DNA of 38,697 bases from Natronospiraceae bacterium (GTDB lineage Bacteria; Pseudomonadota; Gammaproteobacteria; Natronospirales; Natronospiraceae): assembly GCA_007133205.1 (NCBI GenBank), contig SLND01000176.1, positions 1-38,697 of the forward strand, read 5' to 3'. Numbering within the stretch: the stretch's first letter is position 1; each line of letters opens with the position of its first letter. Position numbers and translations under genes: made by a program. The notes below the pieces were generated by a model that saw only the letters and a list, made by a program, of their open reading frames with translations, did not search any database and was not told where the DNA came from. Shown in pieces: positions 8,546-17,535 of this stretch.

Positions 8546-9919
8546 ATGCCCTTCATACCCCATACGGATAACGAAGTCCGGGAAATGCTCGATGCCATTG
8601 GTGTCGAGAATATCGAAGCGCTGTTTGATGAAATCCCGGATTCCCTGCGGATTCATGATGTTCCCGGTGTTCCGGAATCCCTGTCCGAAATGGAAATCTC
8701 CCGGCTCATGCATGAACGGGCCGGACGGGATGGGCAGCCGGCCTGCTATATCGGTGCCGGTGCCTACGAACATCATGTGCCCGCGGCCGTATGGGAAATC
8801 ACTACCCGGGGCGAGTTCTACAGCGCCTACACTCCCTATCAGGCCGAAGCCAGCCAGGGCACCCTGCAGCTCATCTACGAGTACCAGACCATGATGGCGG
8901 AGCTGACCGCCATGGATGTGTCCAATGCCTCCCTTTACGACGGTGCCACGGCACTGGCCGAGGCCTGTCTGATGGCGGTGCGGGCGCATCGCAAGTCGAA
9001 ATCACGACGCGTCCTGGTGCCCAAGTCACTGCATCCGCTTTACCGGCGGGTCACCGAGGTCATCGCCGGGACACAGAATCTGGAATTCGTGGACCTGCCC
9101 TACGACCCGACGACCGGGACGGCGGATCTCGAGGCGCTCAGGCAGTGGCAGGGCGAGGATGTCACCGCAGTGGTGGTGCCGCAGCCCAACTTCTTCGGCT
9201 GCCTGGAGGATGGCGACGCACTGACCGACTGGGCGCACGAGAATGGCGCCATGGTGATCGGGGTGGTCAACCCGACCAGCCTGGCGGTGTTGCAGCCGCC
9301 GGGCGACTGGGGCCAGGCCGGGGCCGACATCGTGGTCGGGGAAGGCCAGCCCCTGGGGATTCCCCTGTCCTCGGGCGGGCCCTATTTCGGCGTCCTGTGC
9401 TGCCGCCAGAAGTTTGTTCGCCAGATGCCCGGACGCCTGGTGGGGCGCACGGTGGACGAGGAAGGCCGCGAAGGTTTCACGCTTACGCTGCAGCCCCGCG
9501 AGCAGCATATCCGCCGTTCCAAGGCCACCTCCAATATCTGCACCAACCAGGGCCTGATGGTCACCGCGGCCACCATCTACATGGCGATGCAGGGGGCCGA
9601 GGGCCTGGCGCGGGTGGCGGCGGCAAGTCATGACCGCACCCGCAAGCTGGTGGGGTTGCTGGAAGACATCGACGGAGTGGAGTCGGTCTTCGACGGACCC
9701 TTCTTTCACGAGCGGGTGATTCGCCTGGACCGTGCCGCCGATGAGGTCCTCGCCGGGTTGTCCGAGCGCGGCATCCTGGGCGGGCTGTCACTCAAGGAAT
9801 GGTATCCCGAACTGGGTGAGGCGATTCTGGTCTGCGCTACCGAGACCAAGACGGACGAGGATCTTGCCGCCTACCGTGATGCCCTGCGCGATGTCATGGC
9901 GGAGAACCGGGCGGCCTGA
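8546..9919 (+). CDS. gcvPA: Glycine dehydrogenase (decarboxylating) subunit 1
   Basis: This is the N-terminal half of the P protein as a separate 457-residue subunit, as in organisms with the two-gene alpha2beta2 glycine decarboxylase. It begins [20 protein letters not shown], typical of GcvPA. The ATG at 8546 is preferred over the in-frame GTG at 8540. Family segments are [18 protein letters not shown], the region [27 protein letters not shown] and [15 protein letters not shown]. The subunit has the PLP-enzyme fold but lacks the catalytic Lys, which is in GcvPB. Unusually, a thiol peroxidase gene separates it from gcvPB. Confidence 0.96.
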   Translation: MPFIPHTDNEVREMLDAIGVENIEALFDEIPDSLRIHDVPGVPESLSEMEISRLMHERAGRDGQPACYIGAGAYEHHVPAAVWEITTRGEFYSAYTPYQAEASQGTLQLIYEYQTMMAELTAMDVSNASLYDGATALAEACLMAVRAHRKSKSRRVLVPKSLHPLYRRVTEVIAGTQNLEFVDLPYDPTTGTADLEALRQWQGEDVTAVVVPQPNFFGCLEDGDALTDWAHENGAMVIGVVNPTSLAVLQPPGDWGQAGADIVVGEGQPLGIPLSSGGPYFGVLCCRQKFVRQMPGRLVGRTVDEEGREGFTLTLQPREQHIRRSKATSNICTNQGLMVTAATIYMAMQGAEGLARVAAASHDRTRKLVGLLEDIDGVESVFDGPFFHERVIRLDRAADEVLAGLSERGILGGLSLKEWYPELGEAILVCATETKTDEDLAAYRDALRDVMAENRAA

Positions 9920-9960
9920 AACAGTGGGCGTTCGCAGACATAACTCAAGGAGTCATACTG

Positions 9961-10455
9961 ATGGCCGATTTCAAACTGGATGGCAAGCCGATGCAGACCG
10001 TCGGGGAACTCCCCGCCGCGGGTGACAAGGCCCCGGACTTTCGTCTTGCCGACAAGCATGGCGAGGTGAAATCCCTGGCCGATTTTTCCGGCAGGAAGAA
10101 ACTGCTCTACATCTTTCCCAACATCAACACGCCGGTCTGTGCCACCAGTGCATCGGAGTTTGACCGGCACGCACAGGACAATCCCGATATCGAGATGCTG
10201 ATGGTCTCGGTGGATCTGGATTTTGACGTGTTCTGCGAGGGTGGTGGACGTGCCAACGTGACCCCCCTGTCGATTTCCGGTGACAGCAGTTTTGCCACCG
10301 ACTACGGCGTACTGGTCGAACAGGAACCGCTGACGGGGCGTACCGCACGGGCGGTTGTCGCCGTGGATGAGCAGGACAAGGTGATCTATTCCAGGCTGGT
10401 TCCCGATGTAGCCCAGGAACCGGATTATCAGGAAGCGATTGCCGCCTTTCGCTGA
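9961..10455 (+). CDS. tpx: Thiol peroxidase, Tpx-type atypical 2-Cys peroxiredoxin
   Basis: A 164-residue peroxiredoxin that reduces H2O2 and alkyl peroxides with thioredoxin as likely donor. The peroxidatic motif is [10 protein letters not shown], with Thr57 and Cys60 in the TPxC arrangement, and the resolving Cys is Cys92 in [10 protein letters not shown]. These are the two positions of the E. coli Tpx disulfide (61 and 95). Length and the N-terminal [13 protein letters not shown] hairpin match the family. The start ATG at 9961 follows AAGGAG. It lies 41 bp after gcvPA and 41 bp before gcvPB, co-directional and evenly spaced, so it is almost certainly read as part of the gcv operon. A role in protecting the reactive dihydrolipoyl or PLP machinery is possible but only inferred. 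Confidence 0.92.
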   Translation: MADFKLDGKPMQTVGELPAAGDKAPDFRLADKHGEVKSLADFSGRKKLLYIFPNINTPVCATSASEFDRHAQDNPDIEMLMVSVDLDFDVFCEGGGRANVTPLSISGDSSFATDYGVLVEQEPLTGRTARAVVAVDEQDKVIYSRLVPDVAQEPDYQEAIAAFR

Positions 10456-10496
10456 ATCGACAAGCTGCAAGCCGAACCACTACAGGTAGCAAAAGC

Positions 10497-11957
10497 ATGC
10501 TGATTTTCGAGCATTCCCGAGAAGGACGCCGGGCCTATGCCCAGGCGCCGCAGGAACGTCCCGAGCTGGAAGACATTCCAAAGCAGTTCCGGCGCAAGAG
10601 TGCGCCCGGATTGCCCTCGGTTTCGGAGTTGCAGGTGGTGCGCCATTACACCCGCCTGTCGCAGCTCAACTTCTCGATCGACACCCACTTCTACCCGCTG
10701 GGCTCCTGCACGATGAAATACAACCCGCGGGCCTGCAATCAGCTCGCGATGCTGCCCGGCTTCCTGTCGCGCCATCCCCTTGGCCCGGAGGAGCATGGCC
10801 AGGGCTTTCTTGCCTGCATGCATGAATTGCAGGAAATGCTGCGTGAAGTGACCGGCATGACCGATGTCTCCCTGACGCCGATGGCCGGCGCCCAGGGGGA
10901 GCTTGCCGGCGTGGCCATGATCAAGGCCTATCACGACAAGCGCGGCGATCATGAGCGCGATGAGATCATTGTTCCGGACGCCGCTCACGGCACCAATCCG
11001 GCCACCGCCACCATGTGCGGACTCAAGGTACGGGAAATCCCCACCGGACCGGACGGGGATGTGGATCTGGATGCGCTCAAGGAAGTGGTGGGGCCGAAGA
11101 CGGCCGGCATCATGCTGACCAATCCCTCCACCGTGGGCGTATTCGATCGCAACATCGAGGAAATCGCCCGGGTAGTGCACGAGGCCGGTGGCTTGCTGTA
11201 TTACGATGGCGCTAATCTCAATGCCATCCTGGGCAAGGTGCTGCCCGGTGACATGGGCTTCGATGTCATTCACATGAATCTGCACAAGACCTTCTCCACG
11301 CCCCACGGCGGAGGAGGACCGGGAGCCGGTGCGATCGGAGTGAGCAAGCGCCTGCAGACCTTCATGCCCGGGCCGGTGGTCAGGAAGGAAGGTGATCGCT
11401 ACCGCTGGAGCCGTGCAGATGAGCTGCCGGACAGCATCGGCCGTCTGTCGGCCTTCATGGGCAACGCCGGGGTGCTGCTGCGGGCCTATGTATATGCCCG
11501 CATGCTCGGGCGGGAAGGTATGAAGCGGGTAGGCGAATACGCCACCCTGAACGCGAATTACATGATGGAGCGCCTTCGCGAGGCCGGATTTGCTCTGGCC
11601 TATCCGAAGCGGCGCGCCTCCCACGAATTCATCATCACGGTGAAGCGCCAGGCGAAGGAACATGGCGTTACCGCCAATGACTTTGCCAAGCGCCTGCTGG
11701 ATCATGGCTATCACGCACCGACCATGTACTTCCCGCTGCTGGTGCCCGAGTGTCTGTTGATCGAGCCGACCGAGACCGAGGCCAAGGAGGAGATCGACGG
11801 TTTCGTGGATGCCATGGCCTCGATCGACGCCGAGACACGGGAAGATGCGGACAAGGTGCGCGGCGCGCCCTACACCCTGCCGGTCCGGCGCCTGGACGAT
11901 GTCAAGGCCGCCAAGCAGCTGGATCTGGTCTGGCGGGAAGGCAGCAAGGCGGCCTGA
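10497..11957 (+). CDS. gcvPB: Glycine dehydrogenase (decarboxylating) subunit 2
   Basis: The C-terminal half of the P protein as a 486-residue subunit carrying the PLP site. The Schiff-base Lys is Lys264 in [18 protein letters not shown], the conserved P-protein motif. Other landmarks are [42 protein letters not shown] and [10 protein letters not shown]. With GcvPA it decarboxylates glycine and passes the aminomethyl group to GcvH. It is the last gene of the operon and is followed by a REP pair at 12014-12096. No clear intrinsic terminator is seen, so the REP may set the 3' end. Confidence 0.97.
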   Translation: MLIFEHSREGRRAYAQAPQERPELEDIPKQFRRKSAPGLPSVSELQVVRHYTRLSQLNFSIDTHFYPLGSCTMKYNPRACNQLAMLPGFLSRHPLGPEEHGQGFLACMHELQEMLREVTGMTDVSLTPMAGAQGELAGVAMIKAYHDKRGDHERDEIIVPDAAHGTNPATATMCGLKVREIPTGPDGDVDLDALKEVVGPKTAGIMLTNPSTVGVFDRNIEEIARVVHEAGGLLYYDGANLNAILGKVLPGDMGFDVIHMNLHKTFSTPHGGGGPGAGAIGVSKRLQTFMPGPVVRKEGDRYRWSRADELPDSIGRLSAFMGNAGVLLRAYVYARMLGREGMKRVGEYATLNANYMMERLREAGFALAYPKRRASHEFIITVKRQAKEHGVTANDFAKRLLDHGYHAPTMYFPLLVPECLLIEPTETEAKEEIDGFVDAMASIDAETREDADKVRGAPYTLPVRRLDDVKAAKQLDLVWREGSKAA

Positions 11958-12013
11958 GGCCGCCACTGTGGCAGAAGCTTTCCAATTTCGGCGCGATCGC
12001 GTCATGAAACACC

Positions 12014-12096
12014 GCTGTAGGAGGCCCTTTCCAGGGCCGATTACGGTCGGCGGCCACGCAGCCGGCCGAATCGCGGCTGGACAGCCGCTCCTGCAG
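12014..12096. repeat. GTAG-type REP pair (BIME-like), copy 2
   Basis: The left unit GCTGTAGGAG continues into hairpin GGCCCT-TTCC-AGGGCC and CGA. The right unit, inverted, reads GCTGCAGGAGCGGCT-GTCC-AGCCGCGA. Between them, TCGGCGGC and GCCGGCCGA form a further imperfect stem. This is nearly the same pair of units as copy 3 (23937-24021) but in the opposite orientation. It sits in the gap after gcvPB and before the PfkB kinase gene. Confidence 0.8.
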
Positions 12097-12128
12097 CAAC
12101 TTGCAGATTCAGAAACCAGGGAGTTCCA

Positions 12129-13064
12129 ATGTCAGCACTGATTTGTGGTTCCTACGCCTTCGACACCATCATGGTTTTCGATGGTCGCTTTCGTGATCAG
12201 ATTCTTCCCGACCAGGTACACATGCTCAATGTGGCCTTCCTGGTGCCTGCCCTGAGACGGGAATTCGGCGGCACCGCCGGCAACATGGCCTACAACCTCA
12301 AGATGCTCGGCGGGGATGGCATGGCCATGTCCACGGTCGGTGCTGACTTTGACAGCTACTGGGAATGGCTTGACCGCAACGCCATTCGACAGGATTTCAT
12401 CAAGCAGATTGACGAGGAATACACCGCACAGGCCTATATCACCACGGACAAGGATGACAACCAGATCACGGCCTTCCATCCCGGCGCCATGAATCTTTCC
12501 CACACCCAGGAAGTGCCGCGGGATGCGGGTATCAGCATGGGGGTGGTCGCGCCGGACGGTCGTGACGGCATGATCCAGCACGCCCAGCAATTCGCCGATG
12601 CCGGAATCCCCTTCCTGTTCGATCCCGGCCAGGGCCTGCCCATGTTCGACGGGGAGGAGCTGAAGCGCTTCGTGGATCAGGCGACCTGGGTGGCGGTCAA
12701 TTCCTACGAGTCCGAAATGATGCAGGAGCGGACCGGCCTCAGCGAGGCGCAGATCGCCGAGCGGGTGAATGCCATGATCGTGACCCATGGCGGCAAGGGG
12801 TCGACCATCCGGACCAATGGGGAGTCCGTGGAAGTGGAACCCGTGAAGCCGGAGGCGGTCAATGATCCCACGGGCTGCGGTGATGCCTACCGCGCCGGTC
12901 TGATCTACGGCATCATGAACGATATGGACTGGGCGACGACCGGGCGGATTGCGTCCCTGATGGGCTCGATCAAGGTGGCCCACAACGGCACCCAGAATCA
13001 CAGCTTCAGCCCGGATGAGTTCGAGGCACGGTTCCGGGACGCATTTGGCTACAGTTTCGACTGA
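12129..13064 (+). CDS. PfkB-family carbohydrate/nucleoside kinase (adenosine kinase-like)
   Basis: A 311-residue ribokinase-fold kinase. The N-terminal substrate motif FGGTAGNMAYNL and the C-terminal PfkB signature NDPTGCGDAYRAGL with catalytic Asp252 and its anion-hole glycines are clear. The starts SALICGSYAFDTIMVFDGRF and AFHPGAMNLS match the proteobacterial carbohydrate kinase family often annotated as adenosine kinase, but the phosphate acceptor cannot be settled from sequence alone. The ATG at 12129 follows CAGGGAG. It stands between a REP pair and the tandem HtrA gene. The 66-bp gap to the latter allows co-transcription, with no evident functional link. Confidence 0.88.
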   Translation: MSALICGSYAFDTIMVFDGRFRDQILPDQVHMLNVAFLVPALRREFGGTAGNMAYNLKMLGGDGMAMSTVGADFDSYWEWLDRNAIRQDFIKQIDEEYTAQAYITTDKDDNQITAFHPGAMNLSHTQEVPRDAGISMGVVAPDGRDGMIQHAQQFADAGIPFLFDPGQGLPMFDGEELKRFVDQATWVAVNSYESEMMQERTGLSEAQIAERVNAMIVTHGGKGSTIRTNGESVEVEPVKPEAVNDPTGCGDAYRAGLIYGIMNDMDWATTGRIASLMGSIKVAHNGTQNHSFSPDEFEARFRDAFGYSFD

Positions 13065-13130
13065 CCGACGGATGCCCGCGCACCGGGTGGATGGGGGACG
13101 GCTCCCGGGTCGGCAGTCAATGGAGTGATG

Positions 13131-15929
13131 ATGAGAAGGCACCTCCTCTGGCTTGTACTGACCCTGGTCTTCCTGCCGCTGTATTCGGCGGCGACGCTTG
13201 CGGGTGACGAGGGTGACCGCTGGGCCCGGACCCTGGAGCGGATCTCTCCCGGCGTGGTGCAGATCCGCGTGGACGCACCACGCCCCTTCGACACCGAGTG
13301 GGAGAACACTACCGAGGCGACCGGCTTCGTGGTGGACGCCGAGCGTGGTCTGATCCTGACCAACCGCCACGTGGTCTTTCCCGGGCCGGTGGTGGCCGAA
13401 GCGGTGTTCCAGAACTCCGAAGAAGTGGAGCTCACCCCCGTGTATCGGGATCCGGTCCACGACTTCGGATTTTTCCGTTATGACCCGGACGAGCTGAACT
13501 ACATCCAGCCGGTAGAGATCCCGCTCTCTCCCGAGCGGGCGGTGCTGGGGCGCGAAATCCGGGTCGTGGGCAATGACGCCGGTGAACGCCTGTCCATTCT
13601 TGCCGGCACCATTGCGCGTCTGGACCGGGAGGCGCCGGATTACGGGCGCGGCCGCTACAACGATTTCAACACCTTCTATATCCAGGCCGCTTCCGGCACC
13701 AGCGGCGGGTCCTCCGGCGCGCCCGTGATTGATGCCGACGGACATGCCCTGGCCCTGAATGCCGGAGCACGCATCGATGCCAAGTCCAGCTATTTCCTGC
13801 CCCTGGACCGGGTGGTCCGGGCGCGTGACCGGATTCTCAACGGCGAGGAAGTCACCCGGGGGACGCTGCAGACCACCTTTGTCCGTCAGTCATTCGATGA
13901 GCTGCGCCGTCTTGGCCTGCCGGATGATCTGGAACAGGCCGCCCGCCTGGAATTTCCCGACCAGACCGGCATGCTCGTGGTGGACCTTGTGGTGCCGGAA
14001 GGCCCGGCCTACGAGGCACTTGAAACGGGCGATATCCTGATCCGCGTCAATGGCCGCATGGTGACCCGGTTCACGCCGCTGGCCGAGGTGCTGGATGAAT
14101 CCGTGGGCGAGTCCGTCCAGCTCGAGATCGTGCGTGGCGGGGATCGCAAGCAGGTAGAACTGACCGTCGACGACCTCAAGGGGATTACGCCGACTCGCTA
14201 CATCGAGGCCGGCGGTGGTGTCCTCAATCCGCTTTCCTATCAGCAGGCACGGCATTTCAACCGCCCGCCCGGGGGCGTGTATCTCGCCTACGGTGGCTAC
14301 ATGTTCGGCCGCTCGGGCATCCCGCGCGGCTCCATGATCCGCAGCATTGCCGGCGAGGAAGTGAACAGCCTGGACGAGTTCCGCCGGGTCTTCGAGGGCC
14401 TGCCCGACGGTGACCGGGTGCCGATTCGCTATACGCGCATCGATGAGCCGCGCCGGGAGGTGCTGGCGACCCTGACGGTGGACCGCACCTGGTTCCCCGC
14501 GCGCGAATGCGAAATGAACCCGGAGTCCGGTTACTGGCCCTGCGAGGATTTTGCCGGGGCAGGGCGCAAGCAGTCGCTGGGGGCGGGCAATGTCCGCTTC
14601 GGTGACTACAGCGACGAGCGAGAGCATCGCCTGGCCCGCTCCCTGGTCTGGGTCGAGTTTGACGCGCCCTTCCGGGTCGAGGGCCTCAATCGCAGCAGTT
14701 TCCAGGGCACCGGCCTGGTGGTGGACGCGGCCGAGGGCCTTGTTCTCACCGACCGGGCCACGGCGGCCTCGCAGCTCGGCGACCTGCGCCTGACCTTCGC
14801 CGGTTCGCTGGAACTGGAAGGCGAGGTGAAATTCCTCGATCCGCTCAACAACCTCGCCCTGATCAGTTATGACCCGTCCATGCTGGTGGGATCCGAAGTC
14901 CGCTCTGCGGAATTCAATACCGCACGGCCGCTGTCCGGGGATGATGTCTGGATCATTGGGCACCGGGAAGATCAGAGCCTGGTCTCGCGGCGTACCGAGA
15001 TGGAGGGCTTCGAACCCCTGCGCCTGCCCCTGTCCAACGGCTTCGGCTTTCGCGACGTCAATCTGGAGACCTTCGCGGTGTCGAATCCGCCTTCCAATGT
15101 CGGCGGGGTGAGTGTGGATCAATCCGGGCGGGTACTGGGCTTCTGGGCCAATTACAAGGAACAGGCCCGGGAGGGCAATTCCCACCGTGGTATTCCCGCG
15201 GACGTGATCCAGAACCGGCTCACGTATTACCGGGAGCGGGACAGCATCCGTTCCCTGGAAGTGGAGCTTCTGGAGATGCCTCTCTCCAGTGCCCGTCGGC
15301 TGGGCCTGTCGGAAGAATGGGCCTCACGCATGGCAAATCTGGACGATCTGCGGCGCAGTGTCCTGCAGGTGGAACGGATCGTGGCGGGCAGTCCCGCAGA
15401 GGATGTACTCAAGTCCGGAGACCTGGTGCTGGCGGTGGATGGCGAGCCGGTCAATGATTTCCGGCGTCTCAATGAGGCCAGCCAGTCAGACACCGTTGCC
15501 CTGAAGATATTCCGCGATGGTGAAATCAAGGAACTGGAAGTCGAGACCGTGGCCCTGGACGGGCGCGGAATCGACCGGGTGATTACCTGGGCCGGCGCGG
15601 TACTGCATGAACCCCATCGTGCCATGGCCGCTCAGCGCGGTGTCCCGCGCGAGGGTGTCTATATCTCCGATTTCCATTACGGGTCACCGGCAAGCCGGTA
15701 CGGGCTCAATCCGGGTCGCCGCATCATCGCGGTGGACGGCGAGGATATCGAGAACATGGATGAATTTCTCGACGCCGTCTCCGGGCGCAGTGACCGTGAC
15801 CCGGTTCGGGTCAGAATCGAGGACTGGGACGGCACCCGCAAGATGGTGACCCTGAAACTCGACCTTCGCTACTGGCCGACCACCGAAGTCCGCCGTGACA
15901 ACGGCCAATGGGTACGGGAAGAACACTGA
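13131..15929 (+). CDS. Tandem HtrA/PDZ serine protease with degenerate second protease domain (Nma111-like)
   Basis: A 932-residue exported protein with two trypsin-like/PDZ halves. The ATG at 13131 has GGAG five bases upstream; upstream GTG/ATG codons overlap this site. Residues 1-24 form a signal peptide (RRHLLWLVLTLVFLPLY). The first protease domain (about 30-240) has a full triad: His80 in LTNRHVV, Asp111 in DPVHDFGF, Ser195 in GGSSGAPV. PDZ-like domains follow (about 260-350 and 360-455). The second protease-like domain (about 485-700) aligns motif for motif but reads LTDRATA (Ala543 for His), DPLNNLAL (Asn574 for Asp) and SNVGGVSV (Val657 for Ser), so it cannot be catalytic. Two more PDZ-like domains (about 710-805 and 815-910) end the chain. 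This intact/degenerate order is that of fungal Nma111. Envelope quality control is the likely role. Substrate and oligomer state are unknown. Confidence 0.85.
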   Translation: MRRHLLWLVLTLVFLPLYSAATLAGDEGDRWARTLERISPGVVQIRVDAPRPFDTEWENTTEATGFVVDAERGLILTNRHVVFPGPVVAEAVFQNSEEVELTPVYRDPVHDFGFFRYDPDELNYIQPVEIPLSPERAVLGREIRVVGNDAGERLSILAGTIARLDREAPDYGRGRYNDFNTFYIQAASGTSGGSSGAPVIDADGHALALNAGARIDAKSSYFLPLDRVVRARDRILNGEEVTRGTLQTTFVRQSFDELRRLGLPDDLEQAARLEFPDQTGMLVVDLVVPEGPAYEALETGDILIRVNGRMVTRFTPLAEVLDESVGESVQLEIVRGGDRKQVELTVDDLKGITPTRYIEAGGGVLNPLSYQQARHFNRPPGGVYLAYGGYMFGRSGIPRGSMIRSIAGEEVNSLDEFRRVFEGLPDGDRVPIRYTRIDEPRREVLATLTVDRTWFPARECEMNPESGYWPCEDFAGAGRKQSLGAGNVRFGDYSDEREHRLARSLVWVEFDAPFRVEGLNRSSFQGTGLVVDAAEGLVLTDRATAASQLGDLRLTFAGSLELEGEVKFLDPLNNLALISYDPSMLVGSEVRSAEFNTARPLSGDDVWIIGHREDQSLVSRRTEMEGFEPLRLPLSNGFGFRDVNLETFAVSNPPSNVGGVSVDQSGRVLGFWANYKEQAREGNSHRGIPADVIQNRLTYYRERDSIRSLEVELLEMPLSSARRLGLSEEWASRMANLDDLRRSVLQVERIVAGSPAEDVLKSGDLVLAVDGEPVNDFRRLNEASQSDTVALKIFRDGEIKELEVETVALDGRGIDRVITWAGAVLHEPHRAMAAQRGVPREGVYISDFHYGSPASRYGLNPGRRIIAVDGEDIENMDEFLDAVSGRSDRDPVRVRIEDWDGTRKMVTLKLDLRYWPTTEVRRDNGQWVREEH

Positions 15930-15950
15930 GCTGCCTGCCCGGCACTGCTC

Positions 15951-16045
15951 TTGACCACGAAGAGCACGAAGAAGGCACGAAGCTCGCGAAGAAGATTCCT
16001 GATTCCCTTCGTGTCCTTGTGGTTTTTCTTCGTGTGCTTCGTGTC
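15951..16045. repeat. CACGAAG-type inverted repeat element, copy 1
   Basis: The left arm contains repeated CACGAAG-like units (CCACGAAGAGCACGAAGAAG) and the right arm the complementary CTTCGTG units (CTTCGTGTCC, CTTCGTGTGCTTCGTGTC), giving an imperfect long stem. A related element lies at 21795-21910. It fills the gap between the convergent HtrA-like and rlmI-like genes and may fold into a transcript-end hairpin. No coding potential is seen. Confidence 0.7.
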
Positions 16046-16075
16046 AGGAATCCCGGGTAATGGAAGCCCTCACCA

Positions 16076-17272
16076 TCACCAGCTCATCAGCACCCGCAGG
16101 AACAGCGTCTTGAGATAGGCGGTCTCCGGGATTGCAGGATGAACGGGGTGGTCGGGACCCTGGTGGCCCGTCTCCAGTAATTGCAGGGCCCGGTCGAGGT
16201 GCTTGCCCGCCGCCTGCACCGTCCGCAGCAGCTCCCTTTCCGGCATGTGGAATGAACAGGAACTGGTGACCAGCAGTCCGTCCGGGGCGACGAGCTGCAG
16301 CGCGGCCTGGTTGAGCTGGCGGTAGGCGCGGCGCCCCGGTTTCCAGTCCTTGCGCCGCCGGATCAGGGCGGGCGGATCGCAGATCACCACGTCGAACTTG
16401 CGCTCCTCGGCGCGCAGCGCCCGCAGGACATCCATCACCTCGCCCTGCCGGGTCTCCACGTCCAGATTATTGCCACGGGCATTGGCCGCGGCCTCGGCGA
16501 GGGCAGCCTCGCTCTGGTCCACGCACAGCACCTCCGCCGCCCCGGCGGCCGCCGCTTGCAGCCCCCAGGCCCCAGCGTAACTGTAGAGATCCAGCACCCG
16601 GGCCCCGTCGGGCAGATGCCGGGCCAGGCGGCGCCGGTTGTCGGCCTGATCAAAGAACCAGCCGGTCTTCTGTCCCGCCCGGGGATCCACCGTGAAATTC
16701 AGTCCGCCTTCTTCGATGGTGACCCGTTCGGGGACGGTTCCGTCGGCCACCTCGCAGAATTCTTCCAGGTTTTCCAGGCGGCGCACCGGATTGTCGTTTC
16801 GAAGCACGATGCCGTCGGGCTTCAGGCTTTCTTTGAGGGCCGCGATGATGGCGTCCGTGCGCCGGTCCATGCCGGCGGTGGTGGTCTGGACCGCGAGCAC
16901 GTTCGCCATGCGGTCGACCACCAGTCCCGGCAGGCCGTCGGCCTCGCCGAAGACCAGACGGCAGGAAGCGCCATCCCCGTAGAGGCGGCGGCGCAGTCCG
17001 GCGGCGATATTGATCCGGTGCTTGATCAGGGACTTGTCCAGCACCATCCCCGTCGCGCGTCCGATCAGGCGGGCACAGATCAGCGAGTGCGGGTTGACCA
17101 CCGCCGTCCCCAGGGGCCGGCCATTCCGGGCGACGACGTCCACCAGGCTGCCCGTCTCCAGGCCCGTCAGGGGCGTGGCTCCGGTGTCCACTTCATTGCT
17201 GAATATCCACAGGTGGCCGGCGCGCAGCCGGCGATCCTCGTTCTTTTTCAATTGCAGTTTCGGGTGATTCAT
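16076..17272 (-). CDS. rlmI: Class I SAM-dependent rRNA (cytosine-C5) methyltransferase, RlmI-like
   Basis: A 398-residue methyltransferase of the RlmI/RlmK family, expected to methylate C1962 of 23S rRNA. The N-terminal PUA domain (about 1-75: KLQLKKNEDRRLRAGHLWIF, SNEVDTG) is followed by an EEHEA-type middle domain (FGEADGLPGLVVDRM) and the Rossmann methyltransferase: GQKTGWFFDQADNRR, VLDLYSYAGAWGLQAA (motif I), VLCVDQSE, VVICDPPAL (motif IV) and TSSCSFHM (motif VI with a Cys). The ATG at 17272 begins directly before the PUA domain. The track's 64-residue extension is low-complexity and unsupported. Divergent from lgt and convergent with the HtrA-like gene. Family membership is firm. The exact target base rests on homology. 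Confidence 0.9.
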   Translation of the reverse strand: MNHPKLQLKKNEDRRLRAGHLWIFSNEVDTGATPLTGLETGSLVDVVARNGRPLGTAVVNPHSLICARLIGRATGMVLDKSLIKHRINIAAGLRRRLYGDGASCRLVFGEADGLPGLVVDRMANVLAVQTTTAGMDRRTDAIIAALKESLKPDGIVLRNDNPVRRLENLEEFCEVADGTVPERVTIEEGGLNFTVDPRAGQKTGWFFDQADNRRRLARHLPDGARVLDLYSYAGAWGLQAAAAGAAEVLCVDQSEAALAEAAANARGNNLDVETRQGEVMDVLRALRAEERKFDVVICDPPALIRRRKDWKPGRRAYRQLNQAALQLVAPDGLLVTSSCSFHMPERELLRTVQAAGKHLDRALQLLETGHQGPDHPVHPAIPETAYLKTLFLRVLMSW

Positions 17273-17453
17273 GCGCTGTGGCTGGTCCTTGTTCCGCCCG
17301 TGGCAGGTTGTTGCCCACAAGGGGGCGGGCATCGCGGCCTGCGTATGGTACCAGCCGGGGCAAGCGGCCATCCGGCCCCAACTGCGCCTGGCGGCCGGGC
17401 GGCACCCCAAAAACGCCGGCATATCCGGTACACTCCCTTTTTTCCTAAGGATC

Positions 17454-17502
17454 CTCTGATCCATCCATTCGCCGCCTGCAGACGCGAACGGATTGATCAG
17501 AG
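17454..17502 (+). other. Strong stem-loop in the lgt leader
   Basis: CTCTGATCCATCCATTCG (17454-17471) pairs with CGAACGGATTGATCAGAG (17485-17502): an 18-bp stem with two mismatches and a 13-nt loop, ending about 20 bases before the lgt Shine-Dalgarno. It is not followed by a T tract. It could be an RNA control element for lgt-thyA or a DNA-level operator. Function unknown. Confidence 0.55.
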
Positions 17503-17535
17503 CTTCCCTGAGACCCTGTGCCGGGAGATGCGATC

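Noticed and set aside
10428-12005. 525-residue minus-strand ORF opposite gcvPB
   Set aside because: Shadow of gcvPB. The same reasoning applies to 1036-2220, 2503-3810, 12132-13745, 13890-15185, 16556-17539, 19572-21134, 28864-30582 and 34462-35928.
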